Assembly: GCF_023838525.1 (NCBI RefSeq)
Contig: NZ_JAHUQD010000002.1
Coordinates: forward strand, 124,001 to 188,000
DNA: 64,000 bases
Direction: 5' to 3'
Origin: Caldicoprobacter algeriensis
GTDB lineage: Bacteria > Bacillota > Clostridia > Caldicoprobacterales > Caldicoprobacteraceae
Below are positions 1-9,083 of the stretch, one piece after another. A model generated the notes under the pieces. That model worked only from the letters and a program-made list of their open reading frames with translations, was not told the DNA's origin and searched no databases. Both the position numbers and the translations under genes were made by a program. Numbering within the stretch: position 1 is the stretch's first letter; every line of letters starts with the position of its first letter.

Positions 1-2115
1 GCCGCCCTGAGCATTCCTAATGTGCAGGCTGAAGGCCTTTATCGCTTCCCTTGCGCTGCAGGGTTTTTCATCAGACGCCATCCTGTCCCTCATGCTGACA
101 TGCTGTGCCACCACAGCCCTACGGGTTTGCTCATCCAAAGTCGACAGCACTTCGTCTATAAAAGGCGAGGGGATCATCACGCTCCCGTCCTCATCTGCCG
201 TCCTGTAGGAGAGATAAAGGCTTTTTCGCGCCGAAGATATGCAGGCATTAAACCTGATTTTCTCACGCTCAAGCTCCCACCACAATGGCCTTAAGTTGAT
301 GCCCACTTCGAAAAGCCTGTCAACTTCGCATCCGTCAAATATGCCGACGCCGCTGCCGCCGACAGGGAAGATGCTCTCGTTCAATCCCAGGACAAAAACC
401 GCATGGTACCGCTGTCCCCTTAAGAGGTCGGGAGTAATAAGCCTCACCCCTCCCCTCTCCGCGCTGAGGTCAGCGGCCTGTTGCTCAGATAAAGCAGATA
501 TAACATCATGGACAGCCTGTTGTAAAGTTGCAATGCCGCCTTCGGAAGCATACTGCCCATAGGCCTTATACAACCGTTCCAGGGCCTCAAACATCCTGCT
601 CACGGCCTCTATATCGCGCAGCCACAGCCCCACATCCAGCAGGCCACGGTTGTAAAGCTTTGAAATTTTATCCTCTATGTTAAGCCTTTTCAAAAGCTCG
701 TTAAAGAGCTGAAAAAACTCCACCGGGCTGGAATTTGGGGCGTTCACAAGGCTCTCCAGCCCGCTTAAAAATTCGGTGACCACGCCTATGTACTCCTCCA
801 TACCTGCCCTGGCTGCATCGTCCTGCGCTGTCTCAGCGTACCCTTTTAAAAATTCCGCAAAGTACATTCCGGGCTGTCCAGAATACTCTCCAAGTATGCG
901 CTCGGCAATAGCAAGCAGCCTTGCAACATCAAACCCTTCATGATGCAGGACGTCAAACGGCAACAGATACTTGGAGGTAACTATGGATACAAAAGCGCTG
1001 TCCCTCTCCTCCTGATAGAGCACAAATTTGAGCAACGATATTATATCCTTTATCAGCGGTATCGACACCAAGCCGTTTTGCCTTCGAGCCTTTATGGGGA
1101 TGCCATACTCCCTAAATACCTCTAGAACCTTATCCCTGTAGCCATCCATGTCAGCAACCACAACGGCTATATCAGAGGGATTCACGTTTGAATCCTGTAT
1201 AAGCCCTTTTATTCGCCTGGCCGCCGTCCTTATCTCATGGTCAATACACGGGCTGTTCAGTATTTGTAGGCTTTCGCCATCAATCTTTACGCTTGCCCCT
1301 CCGGAATAAAGCCTTCTGGCCAGCTCCTCAAGATAGAAACCAGCATCAACACCGGCTTCTACGCGCTCAAATCCCAATCCCTCAAAATCCTTGACTATCT
1401 CCTCCATCACAAACTCTCGATTATAGTCATTTTTAAATGGTACATTGACGTATATGGGAATATCGGGATGGCTCTCCATTATTCTGCTGACCAGGTTCAA
1501 GTTCACGGGGTCCACGTTTACAAACCCATCTATGACTATAACGCCCGTGGCTTTCAATATTCTGGCATCCTTGCACGCCTTGATAGCCTCAATCGAAATG
1601 TCTTCTATGTCCATGAGATTCCTACGCGCCTTAAACCTCTCATACTGATGATAAATTTCGTACACACTCCGGCACTTTTCAAGTAATCTGCCGTAAAAGC
1701 TCGAGGTCCTGACCCAAAATTCATCGGGCGTGACGCACGAACGCTTAAAAAGCCTTATGGTATCAATCATGAGATTTAAAAAGCCCTGCTTGTATCTCAC
1801 TCGCCTGAAAAAATTATCCTCCGAAAGCCCCTCAACCAACCGCCTTAATATGACCCTTTTCTCGGTATCATCGATCACACGCTTCTTCCTCAGCTCATTC
1901 TCCAGGATCATCCGTTCCAGGTCATCAAAGCCAAAAACGTGGCAGTTGAAGATACCCCCCATTTGTTCGGCAAAAAGCCGCCTCACGTCAAACATGGCTT
2001 CCCTTGAAGGCAGTATGTACAACGCCGTCTGCCCCTGCTTTATGCGCTCTATGCACTCCATGACCAATGCATGTCGCCTTTTACATGAATAGGGTTCAAA
2101 GTATAAAATGCGCAT
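1..2115 (-). CDS. addB: AddB/RexB-like helicase-exonuclease subunit (partial, C-terminus off window)
   Basis: The reverse frame is open from an ATG at 2113-2115 to the window edge (705 codons, no stop), so the gene is truncated by the window. A G-rich ribosome site (GGGGGG) sits just upstream. The protein resembles the AddB/RexB subunit of AddAB-type ATP-dependent nucleases, which process double-strand breaks for RecA. Visible hallmarks are an early segment with ILPSREAMFDVRR, the motif FVLGLNESIFP, and LSYRTADEDG near the visible end, typical of UvrD-like inactivated helicase domains. The N-terminus (MRILYFEPYSCKRRH) shows no GxxGxGKT P-loop, so this is either a RexB-like form without Walker A or a related PD-(D/E)XK family protein. 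The C-terminal nuclease and Fe-S cysteines would lie outside the window. An addA partner would be expected next to it, off the left edge. Confidence 0.75.
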   Translation of the reverse strand, partial: MRILYFEPYSCKRRHALVMECIERIKQGQTALYILPSREAMFDVRRLFAEQMGGIFNCHVFGFDDLERMILENELRKKRVIDDTEKRVILRRLVEGLSEDNFFRRVRYKQGFLNLMIDTIRLFKRSCVTPDEFWVRTSSFYGRLLEKCRSVYEIYHQYERFKARRNLMDIEDISIEAIKACKDARILKATGVIVIDGFVNVDPVNLNLVSRIMESHPDIPIYVNVPFKNDYNREFVMEEIVKDFEGLGFERVEAGVDAGFYLEELARRLYSGGASVKIDGESLQILNSPCIDHEIRTAARRIKGLIQDSNVNPSDIAVVVADMDGYRDKVLEVFREYGIPIKARRQNGLVSIPLIKDIISLLKFVLYQEERDSAFVSIVTSKYLLPFDVLHHEGFDVARLLAIAERILGEYSGQPGMYFAEFLKGYAETAQDDAARAGMEEYIGVVTEFLSGLESLVNAPNSSPVEFFQLFNELLKRLNIEDKISKLYNRGLLDVGLWLRDIEAVSRMFEALERLYKAYGQYASEGGIATLQQAVHDVISALSEQQAADLSAERGGVRLITPDLLRGQRYHAVFVLGLNESIFPVGGSGVGIFDGCEVDRLFEVGINLRPLWWELEREKIRFNACISSARKSLYLSYRTADEDGSVMIPSPFIDEVLSTLDEQTRRAVVAQHVSMRDRMASDEKPCSAREAIKAFSLHIRNAQGG

Positions 2116-2341
2116 AAGGTACCCCCCAGCTTATGATTGATAACAGCCAGAATGAAAACGTAGCAGCTGTTTCGCGCATGCTTTTTATTTTATCTTGAGT
2201 GCTGATTTAATTTACGTGCTCCATAAGTTATGGTACTACATGGAAACAAACATGTAAATATCATAAAAAATATGTTTTACAGCCTCAAAATCCGTTTATG
2301 AAAATATATTATAAAGAATGAGGACGAAAGAAGGTGGTACT

Positions 2342-2758
2342 ATGTCCATAAAGTGGAGGCCCGAGTTGGAAATCGGCATTGAGGAGATCGATAGACAGCA
2401 CAAAGCGCTGATAAACGCCGTCAACGATTTTTTACAGGCCTGCGCCGAAGGGAAAGGCAAAGAAGAAGTGGGCAGCACAATGGACTTCCTCTCGAATTAC
2501 GTGGTGACGCATTTCAATTACGAACAGGATTATCAAAAGAAATACGACTATCCCAAGTATGAGCAGCATTTGATGATGCACCAGGCTTTCCTCAAAGAAG
2601 TTGAAAATTTAAAGAAGAAATTTGAGAATGAGGGAGCTTCCCTACATTTTACCATTCAGTTTAGCAAAAAGGTGGTAAACTGGATTATAACCCATATTTG
2701 CGGGGCCGATGCAGAATTTGCTGCATATGTTAAATCCCTGAAAAACAGCGATAAATAG
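2342..2758 (+). CDS. Bacteriohemerythrin
   Basis: This 138-residue protein is a single hemerythrin domain that binds O2 through a non-heme di-iron site. All seven expected ligands are visible: H20 (DRQHK), H57 and E61 (HFNYE), H76 and H80 (HLMMH), and H118 and D123 (HICGAD). The ATG at 2342 is preferred over an in-frame ATG 24 bases earlier because AAGGTGG lies at 2331-2337 and family members begin close to the conserved W (here MSIKW). It stands alone between the divergent addB-like gene and the aldo/keto reductase. A likely role is oxygen scavenging or sensing in an anaerobe; the role is inferred, the fold is clear. Confidence 0.93.
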   Translation: MSIKWRPELEIGIEEIDRQHKALINAVNDFLQACAEGKGKEEVGSTMDFLSNYVVTHFNYEQDYQKKYDYPKYEQHLMMHQAFLKEVENLKKKFENEGASLHFTIQFSKKVVNWIITHICGADAEFAAYVKSLKNSDK

Positions 2759-2766
2759 GCGTTGAC

Positions 2767-2795
2767 TTTAATTTTAACTGTAAATTTGATATAAT
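2767..2795 (+). promoter_or_regulatory. Extended -10 promoter for aldo/keto reductase
   Basis: TG followed by one base and a perfect TATAAT (2790-2795) makes an extended -10 element. A weak -35 (TTTAAT, 2767-2772) lies 17 bp upstream. A better TTGACT at 2762-2767 is 22 bp away, which is too far. The start codon at 2832 follows a short leader. Confidence 0.55.
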
Positions 2796-2831
2796 TTTAA
2801 AGGGCCATAAACAAAGTAGGGAGGGATTAAA

Positions 2832-3989
2832 TTGTATTACAGGGAGTTTGGGAACTTAGGGTTTAAAGTTTCAACATTTGGTATGGGTTGCATGCGTTTG
2901 CCCCTTAAAATACAGCCGGACGGTTCAACGGATCAGTCGGTCATAGACGAAGAAGAAGCCATCAAGATGATCAGGTATGCAATAGACAACGGAGTCAATT
3001 ACATAGATACCGCTTATCCGTATCATGGCGGCAACAGCGAAATTGTGGTGGGCAAAGCCTTAAAGGATGGATACCGTGAAAGGGTGAAGCTGGCCACTAA
3101 GCTTCCCATGTGGAAAGTGGAGTCTTATGAAGACTGCGAAAAGCTGCTGGACGAGCAGCTGTCAAAACTTCAGGTTGACTATATTGATTTCTATTTGCTG
3201 CACGCTCTGGATAAGGAAAGATGGGAAAAAGTAGAAAAATTCAACATATTGAAGTTCCTAGATAAAGCTGTCGAATCTGGAAAAATAAAATATCCTGGAT
3301 TTTCATTTCACGATGAACTGCCGGTATTTAAATCGATAATAGACGCATATGACTGGAAGATGTGCCAGATCCAGCTCAATTTCCTGGATGAGAACTATCA
3401 GGCCGGGGTAGAAGGCATGCGCTACGCCGCATCCAAGGGAATACCCGTCGTGATAATGGAGCCCTTAAAGGGTGGCAGGCTTGCCCATAACATACCCAGG
3501 GATATTCAGGAGCTGTGGGACAGCTTCAGCGTGAAACGTTCTCCGGTTGAATGGGCATTCAGATGGCTGTACAACTTCCCTGAGGTGACAGTCATCTTAA
3601 GCGGCGTCAGCACCATGGAACAGCTCAAGGAAAATATCGAGATATTTAAAAACGCGGCCCCCAATTCAATGGCTCAAGAAGAGCTTGACTTGGTTGCCAA
3701 GGTAAAAGCCGCGTATGAAAGCAAGATAAAGGTGAGCTGTACATCCTGCAACTACTGCATGCCCTGTCCTTCGGGAATAAATATACCCAGAATATTCAGC
3801 CTGTACAACAACGCCTCCATGTACGATGATATTGCAGGTCAGAGCAAGGGATATAAGAAACTCATTGATGAAGGGGCCGATGCTTCCAACTGCGTAGAAT
3901 GCGGCCAGTGTGAGAGCGCATGCCCACAGGGCATACCTATAATAGAGAAGCTCAAGGAAGCACACCAAGTGCTGACACAGGGATTTTAA
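2832..3989 (+). CDS. Aldo/keto reductase with C-terminal 2x[4Fe-4S] ferredoxin domain
   Basis: A 385-residue protein starting at TTG with GGGAGGG just upstream. Residues 1-290 form an aldo/keto reductase barrel: IDTAYPYHG holds the D and Y of the catalytic tetrad, with LATKLP (K) and LLHAL (H). The C-terminal ~90 residues carry two ferredoxin-type cysteine clusters, CTSCNYCMPCPSG and CVECGQCESACPQG, expected to hold two [4Fe-4S] centres. This architecture is common in Clostridia, and the electron partner may be ferredoxin rather than, or in addition to, NAD(P)H; the substrate is unknown. It is monocistronic, with a promoter upstream and a bidirectional terminator near 4200. Confidence 0.93.
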   Translation: MYYREFGNLGFKVSTFGMGCMRLPLKIQPDGSTDQSVIDEEEAIKMIRYAIDNGVNYIDTAYPYHGGNSEIVVGKALKDGYRERVKLATKLPMWKVESYEDCEKLLDEQLSKLQVDYIDFYLLHALDKERWEKVEKFNILKFLDKAVESGKIKYPGFSFHDELPVFKSIIDAYDWKMCQIQLNFLDENYQAGVEGMRYAASKGIPVVIMEPLKGGRLAHNIPRDIQELWDSFSVKRSPVEWAFRWLYNFPEVTVILSGVSTMEQLKENIEIFKNAAPNSMAQEELDLVAKVKAAYESKIKVSCTSCNYCMPCPSGINIPRIFSLYNNASMYDDIAGQSKGYKKLIDEGADASNCVECGQCESACPQGIPIIEKLKEAHQVLTQGF

Positions 3990-4008
3990 CATCTTTGCCG
4001 GAAGAAGT

Positions 4009-4030
4009 CTCCATCTTCTATAAGATGGAG
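4009..4030 (+). repeat. Hairpin A: perfect 9-bp stem followed by GATGAATTG, IS200/IS605-end-like
   Basis: CTCCATCTT (4009-4017), loop CTAT and AAGATGGAG (4022-4030) form a perfect stem, followed by ATGAATTG. The preceding GGAAGAAGT and this tail resemble the right-end hairpin of IS200/IS605 elements. Similar sequences occur near 14689, 18247 (reverse strand) and 43713. No transposase is adjacent. Confidence 0.5.
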
Positions 4031-4184
4031 ATGAATTGTGGTTGACTCGATTGGCAAGAAGAATCTTCCACTTTTTTAAACGAGAAATGCATGTTGTACG
4101 GAGATGATCGCAAAGAGCAATATCTGTAAAGCCTTTGATAAAAGAAAGGCAAAGGAAGAGAGGCAGAGGATGTCAAAAAGAAAA

Positions 4185-4230
4185 GCTCCTTGCCCTTCTA
4201 GCAGCGATGAGCAAGGAGCCTTTCTTTTTT
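4185..4230. terminator. Bidirectional intrinsic terminator
   Basis: GCTCCTTGC (4185-4193) pairs perfectly with GCAAGGAGC (4211-4219). TTTCTTTTTT follows on the + strand and CTTTTCTTTTT on the - strand. It separates the convergent aldo/keto reductase and radical SAM genes. Confidence 0.85.
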
Positions 4231-4243
4231 ACCGCTAAATTTG

Positions 4244-4298
4244 TACCAATTGAACATGCCAGTTAAACATACCCATTTTATACCAATTAAGCATGCTC
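4244..4298. repeat. Short tandem repeats resembling IS21-family terminal repeats
   Basis: TACCAATTGAACATGCC (4244-4260) recurs as TACCAATTAAGCATGCTC (4281-4298), 37 bp apart. A third diverged unit (CCAGTTAAACATACCC, 4259-4274) lies between them. Multiple short terminal repeats with this look are typical of IS21-type ends. No istA or istB is nearby, so this would be a solitary end or relic. Confidence 0.35.
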
Positions 4299-4335
4299 AT
4301 AGCTTAACTATTAAAATGAAAAACGTTTATCAACT

Positions 4336-5592
4336 CTAAGAAGCATCAGAAACATCAATATTTCCATGGCATTTCTTGTATTTCTTGCCGCTACCGCAAA
4401 AACAGGTATCATTGCGTCCCAGCCGTTTTTCTGGGAACAGCTCATATCGCCCTGTTTTTGCAATAATGCCGGCGCGTTCCCTTTCTTTCAATACCTTCAA
4501 AGCCAATTGTTTGAAATAGGGCATGGAATGCTCAAAGAATTTTTTCCAGCCAGCACACAGCCAGCTCAGCTTACTGGAATTGCCGCCACCATACAGCCTG
4601 TGCTTGAGGCAGTCTCCCGAGCATAGGTAAAGCCACCGGCACCTCTGACATTCGCTGTTCCACTCGGCCTTTTGCTTCCCAAACTCCACATACGTGGGGC
4701 TGTTTTGCAGCTCCTCCCAGCTGTCCTCCATCACGTTCCCCAGCTTAAGCTGGCGGGTGACAAAGAAGTCGCAAGGGTATATATCCCCATTGTACTCCAC
4801 CACAAAGTACTGACAGCAGTTCCCCGCCAGATGGCATGTGGTGTATATCCCATCCACCAGGAAATTCAATATCGAATCAAATATCCGAACCGATACTCTG
4901 TACACGTCTGACTTTATCCACTCATCAAAAATTTCGCACAGAAACCTTCCCCATTCTTCCCCGGCTACGGTGTAGGGCATGGGATTTCCCTTTTCATCAA
5001 ACTCCACGCAGGGGATGTACTGGTGATAGAAGCACCCCATGTCCTTCAGGTATTGGTATATCTCCCTGCCTTGCCCCGCGTTTTTTGCATTGACCAGCGT
5101 CAGTATGTTAAACTCCACCCTGTTTTTGCGCAGGCATTCGATGCCCTTCAGCACCATACTGTGGGTTCCCTGACCGCCAGCTGTCCTACGATAGTGATCG
5201 TGCAGCTCCTCTGGCCCATCCAGGCTGACCCCTACCAGAAAGTTGTACTGCGCTAGCAGCGCAGCCAGTTCATCGTCTATAAGCGTGGCATTGGTCTGAA
5301 GGCCGTTGGAAACCTTAGCGCCCAACCTACCATACCGCTGCTGAAGCGAAACCACCTTTTCAAAAAACCGCACTCCCATAAGAGTGGGCTCCCCACCCTG
5401 CCAGCCAAACGAATAAACCGGCTGCTCTGTTGCCATATAAGTGGATATCATACGCTCAAGGACATCATCAGGCATCCTGTGAATATGAGTTTCGGGATAC
5501 AGCAAAGACTTGTCTATATAAAAGCAGTATTGGCACCGCAGATTGCAGTCGGCCGACGCCGGCTTTATAAGCAAAGAAAAAGGCTTGACCAT
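4336..5592 (-). CDS. Radical SAM protein, anaerobic sulfatase-maturase (anSME) family, with SEC-C tail
   Basis: A 418-residue protein. CNLRCQYC (C17, C21, C24) binds the radical-SAM [4Fe-4S] cluster, followed by the SAM-binding WQGGEPTL. The C-terminal half has many cysteines in a SPASM-like pattern (CHLAGNCC, YPCDFF, CQRCRWLYLCSGDCLKH), typical of anSME enzymes that convert Cys or Ser to formylglycine or modify peptides. The last ~22 residues are a SEC-C zinc motif (GRNDTCFCGSGKKYKKCHG). No sulfatase or small peptide substrate is visible nearby, so the target is unknown; peptide maturation is an alternative. A ribosome site (AAGGGG) precedes the ATG. The MetH-activation-like gene lies 62 bp upstream on the same strand. 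Confidence 0.85.
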   Translation of the reverse strand: MVKPFSLLIKPASADCNLRCQYCFYIDKSLLYPETHIHRMPDDVLERMISTYMATEQPVYSFGWQGGEPTLMGVRFFEKVVSLQQRYGRLGAKVSNGLQTNATLIDDELAALLAQYNFLVGVSLDGPEELHDHYRRTAGGQGTHSMVLKGIECLRKNRVEFNILTLVNAKNAGQGREIYQYLKDMGCFYHQYIPCVEFDEKGNPMPYTVAGEEWGRFLCEIFDEWIKSDVYRVSVRIFDSILNFLVDGIYTTCHLAGNCCQYFVVEYNGDIYPCDFFVTRQLKLGNVMEDSWEELQNSPTYVEFGKQKAEWNSECQRCRWLYLCSGDCLKHRLYGGGNSSKLSWLCAGWKKFFEHSMPYFKQLALKVLKERERAGIIAKTGRYELFPEKRLGRNDTCFCGSGKKYKKCHGNIDVSDAS

Positions 5593-5654
5593 TTCCCCTT
5601 TAAAACCCCTTTTGCTGATATCTTAACGCTTTTTATAGTTGATCCTGCTAAATA

Positions 5655-6326
5655 TCACATTCCATAAGACTTTACAAACTCCGGGTCATATGGCGCCCTT
5701 CTGCCGGGACAATTCTCCCTGGAACACAGCTTGCAGTTCTCAAAGCCGACCTCCGTAGCAAACCGAATGCCCGATACCGACTTTATAGGCAGCATCAAAT
5801 AGCTGTCGGTCAATTCCACCCCTATATACCGCTTAGGGTCATCCAGTATCTGAAAAAGCTGCCTCTGCTGGCTTATTGGCCAATCTTGCAGCGAACCCGG
5901 GTTCATGCTAGACGTTTTGCCCGGATGGAAGTTCTCATCAAGGTGTCTCTCAAAAGCCTTTAAGGCTTCATAGAGCGCCATCTCCTTGATGCCGTCTGCC
6001 CAGTAGCTCTCCAGAATATCATCTATGGTCTCGGACCATCTTTCCAGTTCAATACCGCAAGTGACGATATACGGGAACACCCTGTATACGTGCTCCAGGT
6101 TGGTGCGAAGTATACGGCTGGTCAATTTTATCCCGTCCACTATTACGAAATCCTCTCCCTTATCCTCTACATAGGCCTCCTTGTACAACACCTTGGGCCT
6201 GCCTATCTCTTCGGCCTGACGCGCCAGCGCTTCCACCTTTGCCGCATCCTGACTGCCCGGCTGCAAACGAAACTTCTTAAGCAGCCTGTCAACATCCACC
6301 TTCCAGGAAATATTATCCAATACCAT
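5655..6326 (-). CDS. Stand-alone B12-dependent methionine synthase activation-domain protein
   Basis: About 223 residues from the ATG at 6324-6326; an in-frame TTG at 6359 would add 11 residues, but the family begins near MVLDNISWKVD. The C-terminal half carries the signature of the MetH reactivation domain: ELTDSYLMLPIKSVSG, then GFENCKLCSRENCPGRRAPY, with a cysteine-rich stretch. In organisms whose MetH lacks its own activation domain, such separate proteins bind SAM and support reductive remethylation of oxidised cob(II)alamin. No metH is in the window, but a corrinoid adenosyltransferase gene (50.7 kb) and a UroD-like methyltransferase (15 kb) are. The physical link to the radical SAM gene downstream may be an operon only. 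Confidence 0.82.
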   Translation of the reverse strand: MVLDNISWKVDVDRLLKKFRLQPGSQDAAKVEALARQAEEIGRPKVLYKEAYVEDKGEDFVIVDGIKLTSRILRTNLEHVYRVFPYIVTCGIELERWSETIDDILESYWADGIKEMALYEALKAFERHLDENFHPGKTSSMNPGSLQDWPISQQRQLFQILDDPKRYIGVELTDSYLMLPIKSVSGIRFATEVGFENCKLCSRENCPGRRAPYDPEFVKSYGM

Positions 6327-6597
6327 TAACCCCACAGTACATCCCCCGTTTCCAATCAATACTATAGTCTCAGAGCCCTCTTAACATCATATGTTTGCCT
6401 TTTATTTTTTATAAAGCAAATCTTTTCGGTTCATCAAAATGCCATTGAAACAATGGATTAATTGCTCAGCTAAAAATCAACAATCTCGTTGAGCATATTC
6501 AATAAAGTCTGTTATTAACAAAACCAGAGCTCACTTGCTACACAAAACTGCAGGGTTTTTGCTTTAATGTTACCTACAACCTTAAAATAATCAAATG

Positions 6598-7455
6598 CTA
6601 TACAGTGAAAAATACAACATCACCCAGCGCTGCTCCTGCAGCCTTTGCCACCTCATCACATTTTATCTTGAGCAAAAAGAATATCCTGTCCCGTGCCATC
6701 TCATGCTGCTCAAGCGACTCAAAATTGGCCTGCCCCTTTGATATGATGAGTGGAGCTTTGTTCAGTGCATCGGCGAACTCCTGGGACATGTGCTTAAAGC
6801 TTACGCCCAGAAACCGCGAGCCCGTGGTGATCACCCTTGCCGCCTTGTCCATACCCACGTAGGCAGCATCTTCCATGGTAGAATCATTGAGCACAGGGCC
6901 CTCTTTGACGACATACGTCACCTTTTTCCCCAGCCTCACCAGCTCTTCTACCAGTACCTTGTCAAACACAATCTCTCCCGCATTGTCACCCAAAAACAGC
7001 ACTTCATCAACTTTCTCGAGCTTTTGTTTGAATCTATCGTAATGGTCCTTCGAAAAGCCGGTTTCTATGCTGTACCGCAATTCTCCTTCGATGTCAAAGC
7101 TTCTTCTTATACCCAGATCAATCACATTCCCTGCCACTGCTATCTTGAGGGCACTATGCAGCCTGTCTCCATACTCGTCCAGCATCTGTTTTAGGCGGGG
7201 ATACAGCTCAAGCGCCAGGTCATTTGATTGTCTTTTAACTTCCTTATAGGGGTCATCCACACCCATGAGCTCATATGTTTTCAAGACGGCATAGGTGGAA
7301 TTTTCCGCAGGGGTGGCATTCCTGTCAAACTCCTTCACATAATCCATGAGCTTGAACAATATCTCATGCTGAGAATCCTCATTAAGCCCCGCCATTCTCA
7401 TGCACGACACGGCCTGCTTCAGATAGCAATGCACGCAATCAACCGTGGCTTTCAA
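6598..7455 (-). CDS. DUF89/ARMT1-like damage-control phosphatase
   Basis: A 285-residue protein of the DUF89 family, metal-dependent phosphatases proposed to remove damaged or excess phosphometabolites such as sugar phosphates. Motifs seen are an N-terminal CVHCYLKQA (the CxxC type common in prokaryotic members), LGDNAGEIVFD (acidic metal site), GPVLND and KGQANFE. It starts at TTG with AAGGGGG upstream. It lies only 15 bp downstream of pgi, so the two are probably co-transcribed, which fits a role in cleaning up sugar phosphates. The substrate is inferred from family and context only. Confidence 0.85.
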   Translation of the reverse strand: MKATVDCVHCYLKQAVSCMRMAGLNEDSQHEILFKLMDYVKEFDRNATPAENSTYAVLKTYELMGVDDPYKEVKRQSNDLALELYPRLKQMLDEYGDRLHSALKIAVAGNVIDLGIRRSFDIEGELRYSIETGFSKDHYDRFKQKLEKVDEVLFLGDNAGEIVFDKVLVEELVRLGKKVTYVVKEGPVLNDSTMEDAAYVGMDKAARVITTGSRFLGVSFKHMSQEFADALNKAPLIISKGQANFESLEQHEMARDRIFFLLKIKCDEVAKAAGAALGDVVFFTV

Positions 7456-7470
7456 CGCTGTGATTCCCCC

Positions 7471-8907
7471 TTATATTATATACTCCTCGCGCTTCTTTGG
7501 CCTGCCCTCCAGTTCTGCCTTCTTCTCCTCATAACCTGGGCGGCCCATAAGCGCATATGTGGCGTTCTTGCCTTCCTCCACTCCCGGCTGGTCAAACGCA
7601 TTGATGTTGAGCAGCTCACCAGCAAAGGCCGTTTCAACTTCCAGCAGATAAAGCAGCTGCCCCACTGTAAACGCATTGACCTCAGGCAGTATGATGGTCC
7701 TGTTCATCCGTTTGGCCTTGTAAAGCGCATATTCAGTGGCCGTCTGCTCGGCATGTAAAAGCTGTCCCAAAGTATGGCCTCCAAGAAACGAAACGGCAGG
7801 CATGTCCTCATAACCTTTGGGGATATCAACTTGGCTGCGGAAATTCTCCACCTTTATGAAGGTTATGACCTTGTCAAAAGGCCCTTCGGTATACAGCTGT
7901 ATCTGGGAGTGCTGATCGGTAACGCCCAGAGCTTTTACGGGAGTTTGTCCCACATACACTTCTCTGCCCTCAACGTCAAACTTTTTGCCTAAGCTCTCAG
8001 CCCACAGCTGTGCATACCAGTCAGCCATATACTTCAAGGAATCGGCATAGGGCATCATGACGGATATGTTCTTGCCCTGTTTCATGGCGATGTACTGAAG
8101 AACAGCCGCCATATAAGCCGGATTTTCAAACACGTCATCCTTGCTGCACAGCTCATCCATATAAGCCGCCCCTGCCAGCAACTCCTCGATATCGATGCCG
8201 CACACCGCCGCTGGCAAAAGCCCCACAGGTGAGAGCTCGGAGAACCTGCCTCCCACACCAGCAGGAATATAGAAGGTCTTAAATCCTTCCTCCCTGGCTA
8301 TACGGATGAGATTGCCCTTCTCGGCATCGGTAGTGGCAATGATATGCTCACGGTACTTATCCCCAACAGCTTCTTTTAGCATGTCCCTCACAATCAAAAA
8401 TTGAGCCATGGTCTCCGATGTGCTACCGGATTTTGTTATAACGTTAAACGCCGTACTCTTGACATCAATGATATCAAACAGAGCTCTCATCCGTTCAGGG
8501 TCTATGTTATCCACCACATAAAACCTCGGACAGCCGTTTCGCTTTTCCCTGGGCAGCTCGTTGTAATGCAGATGGTTGAGCGCCTGATGTACCGCTATAG
8601 GCCCCAAAGCCGACCCACCAATGCCCAGTACCACAAAGCACTCGAATCTTCTCTTTATATCCTCTGCAGTGGCCAAAATATCCTTGACCATATCAGCCTG
8701 GGTATACGGCAGGTCCCTCCACTCGGTTTTACCGGCCTTTCTCTTCTCCTTCAAAGCTTCAATGGCAGCCTTTATCCTGGGCTGCAGCGCAAGGATCTGC
8801 TCCTTGCTTATGCCGTATTCCTCTCCAATCATATCTGACATCATGTTGTTGTAATCAAACCTTATCCTCATGCTTTCTCTCCAGCTGGCATCTTCAAACC
8901 TCTTCAT
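7471..8907 (-). CDS. pgi: Glucose-6-phosphate isomerase
   Basis: A 478-residue enzyme that interconverts glucose-6-phosphate and fructose-6-phosphate in glycolysis. Key segments are VLGIGGSALGP (phosphosugar binding), TKSGSTSET, GGRFSELSPVGL (containing the catalytic Glu), DQHSQIQLYTEGP (catalytic His region) and the Lys-bearing ALYKAKRMNR near the end. The ATG at 8907 has AAAGGGG 10-11 bases upstream. A second in-frame ATG at 8871 (MRIRFDYNN) has GGAGAG at good spacing and aligns better with family N-termini, so the true protein may be 12 residues shorter. It is followed at 15 bp by the DUF89 gene. Confidence 0.96.
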   Translation of the reverse strand: MKRFEDASWRESMRIRFDYNNMMSDMIGEEYGISKEQILALQPRIKAAIEALKEKRKAGKTEWRDLPYTQADMVKDILATAEDIKRRFECFVVLGIGGSALGPIAVHQALNHLHYNELPREKRNGCPRFYVVDNIDPERMRALFDIIDVKSTAFNVITKSGSTSETMAQFLIVRDMLKEAVGDKYREHIIATTDAEKGNLIRIAREEGFKTFYIPAGVGGRFSELSPVGLLPAAVCGIDIEELLAGAAYMDELCSKDDVFENPAYMAAVLQYIAMKQGKNISVMMPYADSLKYMADWYAQLWAESLGKKFDVEGREVYVGQTPVKALGVTDQHSQIQLYTEGPFDKVITFIKVENFRSQVDIPKGYEDMPAVSFLGGHTLGQLLHAEQTATEYALYKAKRMNRTIILPEVNAFTVGQLLYLLEVETAFAGELLNINAFDQPGVEEGKNATYALMGRPGYEEKKAELEGRPKKREEYII

Positions 8908-9040
8908 GAGTATCTTACCCCTTTCTTTAATAAATCTATGATCTTACTGTAAAAGGTGTATTTTGCTGCTTTAAAACGAAATCCGCAATTTTGAAGAAAA
9001 AATAACAATAAGCGAAAAACTGCAAGCCGAAGCTTTGTTT

Positions 9041-9083
9041 TATCAAGCTACATTTAAGCAAATTAAGTTTGCAGCAAAATCAA
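9041..9083 (-). repeat. 43-bp dispersed intergenic repeat, copy 1
   Basis: On the reverse strand it reads TTGATTTTGCTGCAAACTT and continues to AGCTTGATA. It matches 41 of 43 bases of 24946-24988 on the forward strand. It overlaps the stop codon of the hydrolase gene and runs into the gap after it. It contains no coding signal. Confidence 0.75.

Noticed and set aside
2762-2795. TTGACT as -35 for the aldo/keto reductase promoter
   Set aside because: The distance to TATAAT is 22 bp, too long; the extended -10 alone is more convincing.
6461-6495. TGCTCAGC...GTTGAGCA hairpin in the gap at 6.4 kb as a terminator
   Set aside because: Stem is imperfect (G-T), no T-run follows on either strand and no gene end fits.
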